NCBI GenBank assembly: GCA_012934845.2
Contig: WNNJ02003658.1
Location: 1-64,000, forward strand
Length of the DNA stretch: 64,000 bases
Origin: Pomphorhynchus laevis
Lineage: Eukaryota > Acanthocephala > Palaeacanthocephala > Echinorhynchida > Pomphorhynchidae
Direction of reading: 5' to 3'
In this document: in pieces, positions 44,333 to 55,655 of the stretch
Numbering within the stretch: position 1 is the stretch's first letter
Layout: each line of letters opens with the position of its first letter
Translations under genes and position numbers: made by a program
The notes under the pieces: generated by a model
What the model was told of the DNA's origin: nothing
Database searches by the model: none
The model's input: the letters and a program-made list of their open reading frames with translations, nothing else

Positions 44333-46133
44333 AAAGGATTTACCTTGGACTTACAGATGCGCGAATGATCTATGTCAGCGTTCAGAATATATACCTGGAC
44401 AAGTAAACGAACCAAAACGATCATTAGCTGTGTGTCAATTGACATGTTCTCCTCACAGAACGCTTTTGCCGCATCCAAGTCAATTGCCGACAATATTAAG
44501 CAAAGATACTTATAAGTTTTGCATTGGTACAATAAATTTTAAAATAAAGAAGGGACAAACTTCACGAGCAGATATATCCTTTCTCGATGAACAGTTAAAT
44601 CAATTCAAACAAAAATGGTATCAATACGGTAAGTGTAACCTTAAACAAGGTCATGCAACAATCAACATTACTGTCGATTTGAAACAGAAATTTACCTATT
44701 CTGAAAGATTATCTTATGATACTGACGAATCGTACAGATTGCAAATAAATGCGGGTGACGGAATTATTAGATTAAATATTGAGGCTGCGAACAAATTCGG
44801 AAGTCGTCACGGATTTACAACATTGAATCAACTAATTGTATACGATCCAATATTTAAATGCCTCACAACGCTTACTGAGGTTGACATTAGCGATAAGCCT
44901 CTATTTCCACATAGAGCAGTAATGTTAGACACTAGTAGAAATTTCTTCAGTATTAAAAGCATTGAAACTTTATTGGATGCAATGTCATTATTCAAGATGA
45001 ACACATTTCATTGGCACTTATCGGATTCACATTCATTTCCCTATAATTCACCATCAGTTCCGGAAATGGCTCACTACGGGGCATATAGCCAGGAATTTAC
45101 ATACAGCGAAGAGGATATAATGAATTTAACAAATTATGCACTTAACCGCGGAATACGTATAATCCCAGAAATAGATATGCCTGCTCATACTGGGTTTGGA
45201 TTTCAATGGGGTGAGCAAGCTGGTCTTGGAAAACTAGTCCTTTGTGAAGGACAAAGTCCATGGGAGCACTATTGCTTGCAACCTCCTTGCGGTCAGTTGA
45301 ATGTAATCAATCCTAATGTGCTAAATGTACTTGAAAATTTATTCACTGATTTGTATGATGCAACAAATTCTGATTTATTTCATTTAGGTGGTGATGAAGT
45401 CCTGTTCCCGTGCTGGAATGAGACTTCAGAGATTACCAGTTATTTGCACGATAACGGATTTGACTTGTCCTCGGAATCGTATCATAAGCTATGGGGTAAC
45501 TTTACTGTACAGTCGTACGAAACACTTAAAAGGGCGTTTAGGAAATCAACTGTTGGTTCAAACCCAAATACTCCAGATCCATTAGCCATATTCTGGACAT
45601 CAACACTAACTACCGAAGCGTATATAAACTATTTCGATCCATCCACATCAATTATAATGTATTGGGAAAATTTGGCCTCAGGACTATTTACTAAGGACAT
45701 ATTGTCGAAAGGAATTCGAATGATTCTTTCAAATCACGATCGATCGTATATGGACTGTGGCTTTCCACATTATGTGACCGATCAAAATATTTGGTGTTCC
45801 CCTTACAAAAACTGGGAGACTGTTTATGAAAATGATTACAAATTGGATCTGGCCGAACAAGGTCTTTCACAATATGAACATCTTATACTTGGAGGTCAAG
45901 TATTACTATGGACTGAGGTAGCAGATGATAAAAACTTTCTATTAAAGTATTTACCTAGGATGATGGCCTCTGCAGAGAGATGGTGGTCTTATCCCACAGT
46001 AAAAGTCAACGATGAAATAAGAAACAGACTCGGATATGTGCATATGCACTTTAGCGATAATAATGGACATAAATTTAGACCGGATCTTATTACAACTGAA
46101 TGGTGTGTTCAAAATCCTAAAAGTTGTTATTGA
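44333..46133 (+). CDS. GH20 chitooligosaccharidolytic beta-N-acetylhexosaminidase, main exon
   Basis: Secreted enzyme releasing terminal GlcNAc from chitooligosaccharides; in insects such enzymes finish cuticle chitin breakdown during moulting. The frame is open from 44,325 but has no ATG before conserved sequence. A tgtgtgcttag acceptor at 44,331-44,332 puts the exon start at 44,333, so the start codon and signal peptide are upstream. Counting residues from 44,325: cysteine-rich start (LPWTYRCANDLCQ, CQLTCSPH), GH20b-like domain to about 190, then the barrel: DTSRNFF (202-208), HWHLSDSHSFP (229-239), DMPAHTGFGFQWGEQ, and HLGGDEV with the catalytic D357-E358 pair. The end (LGGQVLLWTEVAD, RMMASAERWWSYP, EWCVQNPKSCY) is as in insect NAG enzymes. 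About 600 residues without an intron or break. AATAAA at about 46,213. Probably functional; fused-lobes type is less likely. Confidence 0.92.
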
Positions 46134-46603
46134 AACGATCTGAGTAAAACGAAATGGAGTACAATTTTGTATTTTATTAGTTGCTTAAATTATATTTATA
46201 GGAAACACAGACAATAAAAAATCATTTTAGATCTCGCTAAAAAATGTATCCCATTCATTTCATAATTAATGATAATTTGATCGTTAATGTTTAATTTTAA
46301 ATTGGACGTTCATTCATCGAGCGAATGAACAAAATTGTTCAACCATAGAGCTCATGAAGAAGAAATGGCGAAAACATAATGTTTCGAAGCAAATCATAAT
46401 AAGGTTTATTAAAACCACAATGTGGGTTCTATTTAAAAATGCCCTTAAGCAATTAAATTATCGTTTCGGATCAATATTTGATTATTTAAAATTATAACGA
46501 GGCAATGTAACGTTAAATTGTCAAATTAGATCAATATTTAATTAGAGGCTACCACCCTATTAGAATACAGACTACGAGTAACTGGTTTAGTAAATACTCA
46601 ATA

Positions 46604-46715
46604 AAAATTATTAGAAATACATCCATCCTGATCTGTATTTGATTTTCTTTTATTTCCAGGAACTTTCAGGTATGGTTAAACGACAACAAAAATTATTTTA
46701 ATATTTCGTTAGAAA
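46604..46715. repeat. inverted-repeat family T, copy 1
   Basis: Contains attagaaatacatcc, tttccaggaactttcaggta and ggttaaacgacaacaaaaat. The same series recurs at 46,812-46,920, and in inverted orientation at 47,345-47,390, 47,570-47,660 and 50,440-50,540. Confidence 0.75.
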
Positions 46716-46811
46716 TATTTCGCCAGAAAATTGCTATAGAATATAAAAATATTAAAATTAATATTATATTAATATTTGATATTTAAAAAATATTATATTT
46801 TTTAATATCCA

Positions 46812-47052
46812 GATTAGAAATATATTCTTCCTGATCTTTATTTTAAATATCTAGAAACAATCAGGTATAGTTAAACGACAACAAAAATTATTTTAATATT
46901 TCGCTAGTAATTACTAGCATCTTTAGAAAACTAACATAAAAATGAAAAAAGAGAAAAGGAAGAAACTTTATTTTTGTGACATTTTTTCATTTTTATGTTA
47001 GTTTTTTGATGATGCTAGTAATTACTAACGAAATATTAAAATAATTTTTGCT
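46812..47052. repeat. family T, copies facing each other (MITE-like)
   Basis: The left part (aatcaggtatagttaaacga, then tagtaattactagcatcttt and aaactaacataaaaatga) is mirrored by 46,985-47,052 (catttttatgttagttttt, gatgctagtaattacta, aaatattaaaataattttt). It forms a hairpin-like unit of about 165 bp. Its inner end touches the hexosaminidase copy. Confidence 0.8.
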
Positions 47053-47341
47053 TAGGTGGTGATGAAGTCCTGTTCCCGTGCTGGAATAAGACTTTAGAGA
47101 TTACCAGTTATTTGCACGATAACGGATTTGACTTGTCCTCGGAATCGTATCATAAGCTATGGGGTAACTTTACTGTACAGTCGTACGAAACACTTAAAAG
47201 GGCGTTTAGGAAATCAACTGTTGGTTCAAACCTGAATACTCCAGATCCATTAGCCATATTCTGGACATCAACACTAACTACCGAAGCGTATATAAACTAT
47301 TTCGATCCATCCACATCAATTATAATGTATTGGGAAAATTT
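47053..47341 (+). pseudogene. 289-bp copy of the hexosaminidase catalytic region
   Basis: Copy of 45,384-45,673 with about four or five base differences by eye (for example aataagactttagag for aatgagacttcagag, and aacctgaat for aacccaaat). It begins inside the HLGGDEV catalytic motif and ends inside YWENL. No splice-site borders coincide with its ends, and family T repeats flank both sides in opposite orientation, so it looks like a fragment carried by, or caught between, transposon ends. The reading frame stays open and runs a few codons into flanking repeat DNA, but there is no start codon and no full domain, so it cannot be an enzyme. The small divergence indicates a recent event. Confidence 0.92.
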
Positions 47342-47728
47342 GATTAATATCGAAAAATACCTGATTGTTCCTAGATATTTAAAATACAGATCAAGATGAA
47401 CAATTGATTAGATAATAGTAATTACTATAATGTTTTGTCTAATTCCGTGGGATTCCACATGGAATTCCAAAATTTCAAAAATTATCGGTAACGACGTGTA
47501 TCTCCATTCCAACTAGATTTGAAATTTATAGTTCCTCAGTATAATATAATAATTCCAGTTCCTCAATATAATCAAAATATATTTCTAATCTGGATATTTA
47601 ATAATATAATATTTTGAAATAATATTTTTTACCTGATAGTTCCTGGAAATTTAAAAAAATTATTTAATAGTATAATATTTATTATATAATATTAATATTA
47701 TTATATTATTATTTCTATAATATCATAA
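47342..47728. repeat. family T pieces in inverted orientation
   Basis: tacctgattgttcctagata at 47,362 and acctgatagttcctggaaat at 47,630 are reverse complements of the tttccaggaactatcaggta and atctagaaacaatcaggta cores on the left. tttctaatctggatattta at 47,581 mirrors aatatccagattagaaa at 46,803. Confidence 0.7.
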
Positions 47729-47806
47729 TTGAAAATATTTTGTCGATTAAATTAGATTATTTCATTACATATTATTAAATTTGGTAATTTGATGTGCATG
47801 TATTTT
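47729..47806. repeat. ~78-bp direct repeat flanking LINE-D, left
   Basis: ttgaaaatattttgtcgatt through tttgatgtgcatgta recurs at 50,083-50,158 with a 4-base difference and a few substitutions. Confidence 0.88.
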
Positions 47807-47887
47807 TATATGCACATTATGATATTTTTATAATATCATAATCCAAGTGGTTCATATATCCAAGTTGATCATATATCATATATCCAA

Positions 47888-50082
47888 GTGGTTCTTAAAG
47901 CTTGTTATCTTATGTCAACAGGTCAACATCATGAGAGTGCTGATCTTTTGACTGCGGTAATAGTTCAGAGTTGTGGTTCGTCTTCCAGTCGGCACTTCAC
48001 GAGTCGTCCTTTTAATTATCGCAAGTGGCCTATCCTGCAAGAAATGCAGCAAACACTGCTTTGGATGTTTCGCGATTGTAGTAGTGGGCATTCTACGAAG
48101 GAGGCTTATATTGTCCTTAGACGGGTTTATACCAAAATACTGCGGACTTTTCACCGGGATCGTTTGTACACAGAAGAGTGTCATCGATTAAGTTTGGCAG
48201 AGAGCTTTCCATGGAAAGTTCATCCTAAACATCCTAATAAAATCATGTCGTTAGTTCCGCTTTCCGAGTGGGTTGATCACTTTCGCTCCTTCCTTCATCT
48301 CGATGATCTATCGTTGCCATTACCAGCTAATAATTTTGATTTTGACGGTTCCTCTGGTTTGATTGATACACCCTTTTCCATTGATGAAATTAAAGGATGC
48401 CTTGCGCGGATGCATGTGAAGAAAGCTAGTGGTCCGGATAATCTCTGCGTGGAGCAACTCCGAGGTACATTCCACATATTTGGCAGCTATCGGACCTTTA
48501 TGTTCAATTATCTACTATATGGATCCTGTTTGCCTTTCTCTTGGAAAGAGGGGATAATGAAAGTCCTATATAAGGGCACCGGTCCTTTGGAATCTCCAGA
48601 CTCTTATCGCGGGATTTTGCTTTTAAACCACGTTTATAAATTATTGTCGTTTGTATTAACTTCTCGACTAGCTAAGCACTGCTCTTCCTTATTGCCTGAA
48701 GAACAATTTGGATTTCGCCAGGGCCGCTCGACTTGTGATGCTATCAGTCTAGTGCGTTCTTCTGCAGTCAACTGTATTTCTAATAATTCATTATATGCCA
48801 TCTTTATTGATTTTCGTAGAGCATTTGACTCAGTCAATCGAAATATCCTTCTTTCTAAGCTGCATAATAATTGTAATCTTCGTAGGGCGCTTTCTTCGCC
48901 TACTATATGAGATTCTATTACCTAACCGTGTCAAGGTATTCGATGATTTAGCATACTCTGACTTCTTCACAGTTAATTATGGCGTATTGCAGGGTGACCC
49001 AATCAGTCCTCTATTATTTTCAATCTTCGTTATTGATTTACCATCGCTTATACGGTCTTTTTCAAACGAGGTTGAGTTGGCGCTATATGCTGACAATCTT
49101 GTGATCCTGACAAGAAACCTAGTCACGGCTCAAAAGGCACTCGATGGCTCGACTGTATTTTGTAGTCGGAATGAACTAGACATCAACATTTCAAAATCAA
49201 AGGTAGTGAAGTTTCGCGGTGGTGGTCGATTATCCAAGCATGACTCGCTTTTTATAAAGTCTCAGACACTATAGTTCTGTACTAATTATAAGTATATTGG
49301 CGTTCTAGTAACGTCTAGATGGTCTTTTACCGAGCACCTTGAGGCTAAATCTTCTAAGATTGCAATTAAAACGGTTTCATATCCTCAACTAAGGAAGCTG
49401 TCGTTTGAAGGAGCGTTGAGATATTTCGAGTTAATGCTTCTACCAATTATTCAGTATGGGTTGGCAACATTCTGGGAGGACCTCACTGAGTTAAATTTTA
49501 GACAGATTGATAGGTGTCAGGCCCGATTTTTGAAACATATAGTTGGAGTATCCAATAAATGTAGTACGACAGCGATCACATACTTGGCAAAAATAAAGCC
49601 GCTTAGTGTCCGATTATGTAGTAGTCTTAGATGTGTTCAAACGTCTAGTTATCTTCAACATTTGGTAGCTCTTGAGACTAAATTCTTAAACGTGGATCAT
49701 GATTTAGCCAATTCTCCTGTGTACCTGCAAAACAGTTGGAGATCACTGTCAAATGTGAAACGTCCATTGATATTGAGGTTATCTATTCATGGTTTTCATG
49801 ATAACTACTGTCGCCGACTTCTCGCTTGTCATCGCCGTGATTCTTCTTGTATATGCCGCTTCTGTGCTTCTTCATGTGATGCCTTGCTTCATGTTCTAGC
49901 CTGCCCTCACCTCAGCCTTATGTCACTTCAAGAGATTAATGATCTTCGCCATTCATCAACAAACGACGCATGAAGAAGACAATCTGTATACTTCAAATTT
50001 TGTAGATTCTGACTAATTTCTTATTTTGTAATTATTTGCCCAGCCGAAAGGCGTTACGGGAAATAAAACTCTGTATAATATC
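47888..50082 (+). mobile_element. LINE-D copy 1: RT LINE with C-terminal zinc-like motif
   Basis: The frame 47888-48910 (340 codons) has a linker, then RT fingers (ARMHVKKASGPDNLCVEQLR, LPFSWKEGIMKVLYKGTGPL, SPDSYRGILLLNHVYKLLS, LPEEQFGFRQGRSTCDAI) and the first catalytic aspartate in IFIDFRRAFDSVNR. After one frame change near 48,880 come GVLQGDPISPLLFSIFVIDL and LALYADNLVILTR, where the YADD box reads YADN. A stop at about 49,274 is followed by the thumb (YKYIGVLVTSRWSFTEHLE) and, at 49416-49973, a C-terminal domain with CICRFC...HVLACPH. The 3' tail has GCCGAAAGGC and aaataaaactctgtataata. No endonuclease is present, so the copy is 5'-truncated. Three breaks in about 2.1 kb. Clade not assigned. 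Confidence 0.88.
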
Positions 50083-50158
50083 TTGAAAATATTTTGTCGA
50101 TTAAATTAGATTATTTCATTACATATTAATTTGGTAATTTGATGTGCATATATTTAAT
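50083..50158. repeat. ~78-bp direct repeat flanking LINE-D, right
   Basis: Partner of 47,729-47,806; begins directly after the LINE-D tail. Confidence 0.88.
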
Positions 50159-50419
50159 TTTTTGTTTGTTAATATTTTTATAACAAAAGTTAGTGATTTT
50201 TAAAATGTTTTGGTTTCCTCTATTTTGTTATTTTATTTCTTCATTTTTATTGTTTTGTTATGAATGCATATGTGTTGTACTTTTATTGTACATTCTTTTG
50301 TTTTTTTTGTTTCGTTGTATTTTGTTTGCTGCGGTCCCTACAAACGAAAATGTTACATGAACAAATGTTAGCAACGATTATGATTCTAGCATGAATGTGC
50401 AAACCGACAAGAAACTTTA
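50159..50419. other. T-rich stretch, no recognisable gene
   Basis: Long T-rich run with no motif noted. Confidence 0.4.
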
Positions 50420-50540
50420 TTTATGTGATGTTTTGTATTTTATGTTAATTTTCTGAAGATGCTAGTAGTTACTAGATAAATATTAGAATAATTTTTGTTG
50501 TCGTTTAACTATACCTGATAGTTCCTGGAAATTTAAAAAT
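50420..50540. repeat. family T, right outer copy
   Basis: attttctgaagatgctagta, atttttgttgtcgtttaact and atacctgatagttcctggaa form the reverse complement of the left copies at 46,650-46,950, closing a nest of about 3.9 kb that contains the hexosaminidase fragment and LINE-D. Confidence 0.8.
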
Positions 50541-50838
50541 ACAAATAACTTATAAACTAACCAATTCTATAACAAACCATATAATGTCAATAAAAATCAA
50601 AGAAAATATGGTTGTTCACCTTACAGGTTTTTAAAAAATATAATAGAATAAAAAATACTACCTGATACTATCTGATTAAATGATATCTGATATATCTAAT
50701 TATCATATAATATCTGATTAATTGTTTTAAAATTGAAATTGTTCTATTAAATTTCATTGAAATTGCTTCATTTAAAATACAAAAATTAAAGAATTAAAAT
50801 AGTAACAGATTTTAATTATATGCTATACAATAATATAT
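50541..50838. other. no recognisable gene
   Basis: AT-rich; nothing seen. Confidence 0.4.
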
Positions 50839-50922
50839 GAGGAATGCTTGCGTATACCGGGCCGCCTCATGGGGTAATTTGAAGACTCGTCGTAATATTT
50901 AACATACACAGGCATTCCTTAT
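50839..50922. other. ~84-bp imperfect hairpin
   Basis: AGGAATGCTTGCGTATA at the left pairs with ATACACAGGCATTCCT at the right, with one G-U pair and one mismatch, closing a loop that includes the GC-rich ccgggccgcctcatgggg. Size and shape would suit a pre-miRNA or a miniature inverted-repeat element. Confidence 0.35.
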
Positions 50923-52003
50923 ATGCATGCGTCTTCACGAATCATATGTGATATATTACATATGTAATATATCACATAAGAGGATGTCATATAGGATGAC
51001 ATCTATATCATATTAGGATGTTCGTTGGATGTCAATTTTCAATATTGTGGCATATCGCATATGATACAACCTTCATGTCAATAAAACCTTCACACGATAC
51101 AAAATACATTTTATAAATGTATTTAAACATAAAAACATGAATAATAACTTACAAGTATTTTATAGTATTATGCTAGTATTATGAAAGAATTCCACTACAG
51201 CTTACATGTGTAACCTGTACAAACAGCTTTGCTTGTTTCAGCCATCGACTAAAAACCGAAACTATCATCTAACCTCATTTTGTCGATAGTGAAATGACGC
51301 AGGTGTGCATGGTGCACATCAAAAGGAAAACATATAAAAACGCATCCAAAACGATCAGTCAATTACTAGATAAAGAACTTTGCAATTTAACAAATCGGCA
51401 ACAAGTCCTTTAACTTATAAAATAAAAATAATTATATTTTAATAATAACATAACAGTCTTTTATACGTCTTTATGCATGAACAACGATTATTACCTGTCA
51501 CTATTTATGAGACTCACTATTTAAATGTCAGTTTTTACAGACGACAGCATTTGTAGTCTGTAACTACTACATATGCGATCAATTTTATGATTAATATAAT
51601 TGATCGCATCAATTATTTGAAGAAATTTATAACGAGACAATATTTTAAAATATAATAATTTCGATTGTTTAAACAGACTAACAGTTATTCCGTAGTTAGT
51701 TTTTCTATTAATATTGGCGCTTGGTTTTCTTCAAAGACCAACATTGGGTTTATCTTTTTCGCGTTCTTCTGAATATTTTAAATACTCCTATCTATTAAAA
51801 ATCCTTTTTAAATCCTTTTTAAATCCTTTTCAGTGTCGTTTTTCTAAAATAAAACTGTATAATATTTTATTGATGACATTTTTGATAAGGAATTATGGTC
51901 ACTTTTTATAGTTTCTTGAATGAATGGTTAATGGTATATAATGAGGAGTCGGCCATTAGCTGTTCGATCCAACATCTTATGTGTAGGATTCTCCATCATT
52001 GAG
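50923..52003. other. no recognisable gene; one member of a diverged direct repeat
   Basis: AT-rich. At 51,733-51,795 lies caaagaccaacattgggttt ... ttcttctgaatatttt, repeated at 52,369-52,430 as caaataccaaccttgggttt ... ctctgaatattttt. The frame 51714-51911 spans the first member and has no signature. Confidence 0.45.
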
Positions 52004-52318
52004 TTACTGCGCCATCAGCGGCTTTTCGTTTCCTTTTAACGCTATTTCTACGATTGTTAACGCGTAGGTTATACTTTGTTCCAGTTTGATCAGCATATTG
52101 ATTAAGCAATCTATGCATAAACGACCGTGAACAGATCCAACTGACTTGTACGTATTGTTACCTCTTATTCGATACACCAGTACATTTGTTGAGCTCTTAA
52201 TATCTTTAGTGTCAAGCATATCGCGGTAATTAGTATATCGTTTATAACCACAGAATTGGCCTACATAGTTTCGGTAGCCTCCTTTGATAGTCCGTTCAAG
52301 CAAGATCCGATATTGCAT
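52004..52318 (-). CDS. hypothetical 104-codon frame
   Basis: Starts MQYRILLERTIKGGYRNY, continues with GQFCGYKRYTNYRDMLDTKD, VLVYRIRGNNTYKSVGSVHG and RLCIDCLINMLIKLEQ, and ends KGNEKPLMAQ. Base composition and amino-acid mix are more gene-like than the surroundings, and it lies between the two members of a diverged direct repeat (51,733 and 52,369), which could mean an element carried it. I recognise no family. It could be an exon, a TE protein fragment or chance. Confidence 0.25.
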   Translation of the reverse strand: MQYRILLERTIKGGYRNYVGQFCGYKRYTNYRDMLDTKDIKSSTNVLVYRIRGNNTYKSVGSVHGRLCIDCLINMLIKLEQSITYALTIVEIALKGNEKPLMAQ

Positions 52319-52880
52319 GTTGTTGGTTTACCTTTTCAAGTTGGTTTGCCTTTTTGGTTTTTTTTTTCAAATACCAACCTTGGGTTTGCCTTTTTTGGTT
52401 TTCCTCTGAATATTTTTGAATATTCATAGTTGGCATAAGTTGTTTGTCCGGTAAAGAGTGACTTTCTGAAATGTATATTTGTGAGATAACCATTTATTCA
52501 TTGTTAAATAAATAAATTAATTAATAAATTAATTTAATTCTGACAAATTATTAATTTAGTTTGAATTAAATTATTAATTTAATTCAGAAGCAATACATCA
52601 CTGGTCTCCCTACATTGTGTTGGATCAAGAATTTGATTATTCTTAAATTTAAAAATCTTATGAAACGACGGTTTCTTCTTAACAAATGAAATAGTTTTAA
52701 GCGATATTTAATAAAAGTATTTTGGCAGGTATATAACCAATAAAAAAGTTAAGTCTTTATTTTACAAGAATTGCTTGCTTAAAGATCAATATTATTCAAT
52801 ATTTCAGCAAAATACATAAACGCCATAATGTACATCAATAGTCTAAAAAGATAATAACCTTTTGAGGATCAACCTGTCTG

Positions 52881-53111
52881 TTAGTGTAGCGTCGATAGTA
52901 CTAGTTCAAATTTTTCTACATTTGAGTTACAGGGAATTTTTTCCAAGTCAACCTCCGTACATACTTTCTTATTGTCCTCGTGATTCGATTGCAATTGATT
53001 TCCTTTGCTATACACAGGAAATGTCGTCGACTCGTTGAGTCTGTTTGTTACGATTGATAGTCTCCACGAAGGACAAAACACACGTACATTAACATGCCTA
53101 ACAAAAATCAT
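52881..53111 (-). CDS. hypothetical 76-codon frame
   Basis: Reads MIFVRHVNVRVFCPSWRLSI, TTFPVYSKGNQLQSNHED and VDLEKIPCNSNVEKFELVLS, stop. Unlike the neighbouring AT-rich DNA it uses mixed codons. No domain, signal or membrane segment recognised. It might be a last exon; no clear acceptor was identified. Confidence 0.2.
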   Translation of the reverse strand: MIFVRHVNVRVFCPSWRLSIVTNRLNESTTFPVYSKGNQLQSNHEDNKKVCTEVDLEKIPCNSNVEKFELVLSTLH

Positions 53112-53800
53112 TCAAAAATCATTTCTTATCAAATTCTTTTGAAAGTGCGATTTGAAAGAAATACTGAACTTTAGATTTTCTCAACCAAGTAAAATTACAA
53201 AACCGATGTGATGTTATAAGTACTAAAACTTTGAAAAATTAAAACATTAATACGTAAAATACACAAATTTTAATTTTTACAAATTTTGTTAGTGATATAA
53301 ATATTACTTATCTACCTCTACCTCAGCTTCAAGGAAGAGAAGAAACAAAAAAAAACACGAAAAAAACGAGTTACAAGAGGAGAAAGATAAAATCTATCAG
53401 TAAAATTCTATAATATCTATTTTTTATATAATGTTTTTGTTTTGACTGTATTTTTCTAATATATTAATCATTGGGTGAATATATAATTTGTGATGTGCTT
53501 TAATATACGAGTGATCAAAAATTGTTTAGGTTCAAAATTATATTATAATATATATTATATTATAATATTATATATTATATAATAATTATATTATAGTATA
53601 AAATCAATCACAATAAAACATATGAAGATAAAATTTATGGATGAAGTGTAAGAAATATAGGCAATGAAGTTAGTAAAGAGAAATACTACGAAGCTTAATG
53701 AGGTCAACGTTGCGATATATAAGCTATAAAATATTCGATGATGTGATGTGCATCAGTTAGGAAATATTACATGAATAATTAATCAAATTCATCAAAAATA
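53112..53800. other. no recognisable gene
   Basis: AT-rich with a TATA-type palindromic run at about 53,540-53,600. Confidence 0.4.
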
Positions 53801-53940
53801 AAAACCTCTAAAAATTAAAATGTAAAAATTCATTTTGACAATAAAAATCCATTACGACAATAAAATCTGAAATGCAAAAATGCATTTCGCCAATCAAACT
53901 AAAATATAAAAATGAATTACGACAATAAAAATAATCATTT

Positions 53941-54560
53941 ATTTTGATACTATCACAAAAATGTTAATTTGTTTGTAAGAAGGCGAAAACTGTTGTTGAC
54001 TTTAGTTCTTTAATTTTAAATATTTATAATAAATAATTCAAATGTTCTTTGTCTATCGATTAAAGCAAAATAATTGAACGAACATGCGGTAGAATGGAAT
54101 TTAAAATTGCTTAACACGCTGTGGTGAATGTAAGGCATTATTGAAACTCAAACAATGTCATGATTCCATAATTTAAAAGCTCCATAACAATTAACATAAC
54201 AATATTAATTGTCATAATATTATAGCAAGTAACTTCCCCAGTATAGATTACGCAAAAAGCAATTTAGAATTGTATATATTGCTGAGTGAATTTACATAAA
54301 AATAGATACATCAAACTCAACTAATACGAGAGATGTTAACCGCTCCCTATTTGAAATAAACTAAATTAACGTATTGTTTTTTTATATTGTTTTATAAAAC
54401 AATATATCGTTTTGTTTTTTTTGATTTATAAAAAACAATACAATATTTTTTATTGATACTATCACAAAAATGTTAATTTGTTTGTAAGAAGGCGAAAACT
54501 TCTTACAAATTAGTTATTAATCTTATAAATAAGTTCTTTAATTTTAAATATTTATAATAT
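53941..54560. repeat. direct duplication ~510 bp apart
   Basis: gatactatcacaaaaatgtt through taagaaggcgaaaact occurs at about 53,946 and 54,456, each followed by agttctttaattttaaatat. It looks like a segmental duplication or a worn element. Confidence 0.75.
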
Positions 54561-54649
54561 CTTTAACTTTAGCATATTAATATTATAATTTATTATATAA
54601 TTATTAATATTTTAAATATTTTGCTTTCAATTTATGTAATTCCTGTAAC

Positions 54650-54912
54650 TTTTGCTTTCAACCCCAAGCCAAGAGGCTGCAGTGGGCATTAATAAATAAC
54701 TTCTCAGATTATAATTATAAATAAAGAAGTTTATAATTAAAGAAGTTATATAGAAGTCATAGTCTTTTAAGAAGAGAAGTCATAGCCGGAATACGATCAA
54801 GGTTGAGCACTGCCCTTGCACGAGCCGCATCATACTGTATCCGTGCACCCAGAAGAAAATGTGTGGCAATACCGTTACGAGGAGATGGAAGCAGTAGTGC
54901 GGAAATAATTTA
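54650..54912 (+). mobile_element. LINE tail plus LINE-C C-terminal fragment
   Basis: accccaagccaagaggctgc ... taataaat (54,658-54,695) resembles a LINE 3' tail and pairs with a similar tail at 57,940. At 54,787-54,912 the plus strand reads IRSRLSTALARAASYCIRAP, the LINE-C protein end (compare SLARAESTCLRAPRSRNG). Confidence 0.65.
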
Positions 54913-55655
54913 AATATATATTTTAATCTTGATTTTCAAATGCTCGGGATGCGTGCCTATTATAATATAATAATATTATTAATTTGATTAATATTGGTCA
55001 ATTTCCTTTTAGACGTAACGTAAAATATTTTTAAATGTAGAATTATTCTGGTTTTTTAATTTTTAATCTTTTATGTTAATGGCCGTAAAGTAGACTGAAC
55101 AATTTGATCACAATTTTAGAAATGTATTTTTTTCGAAATGGTTCACAAAGGAATTTGAAATTCACTTATAATATAAAATGAAAATATGAAATGAATAAAT
55201 TGTCTCAAATTTATTAAAACATAAGTTTTCATACTTTTGCTACGTACCGAAATTATAAAATTATTAATTATAATTTAATTATAAAATTGTTATCCTTCAG
55301 ATCAAAAGCATATAATTGTAAGCCACACCAAATTGTGAAGCTGACTTTAGAAAAGCAAAGGAAAATGTAACTTGTCGTAATAATATTTAATTATATATTA
55401 TTTATATTATTAAATATTAATAAATACTTTTAATTAATCAGTAAATAAATCTAATTATATAATTAATCTAATTTAATTGCATGTGACAAAACTTATGAGA
55501 AAATTTCGCTACAGACCGAAATTATAAAATTATTTCGTTATATTTTTATTTTTATTGAAGCACCAACAAATCATGGGTGCTTCATACACGTATCCTACAA
55601 ATGACTGTTACACACGCCTTAATAATGTGGAATTTCTAAACGCAATTGAACTTCC
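54913..55655. other. no recognisable gene
   Basis: AT-rich, no motif. Confidence 0.4.

Noticed and set aside
47053-47399. A second, short hexosaminidase gene
   Set aside because: It lacks a start, the N-terminal two thirds and the C-terminus; it is a fragment in repeat DNA.
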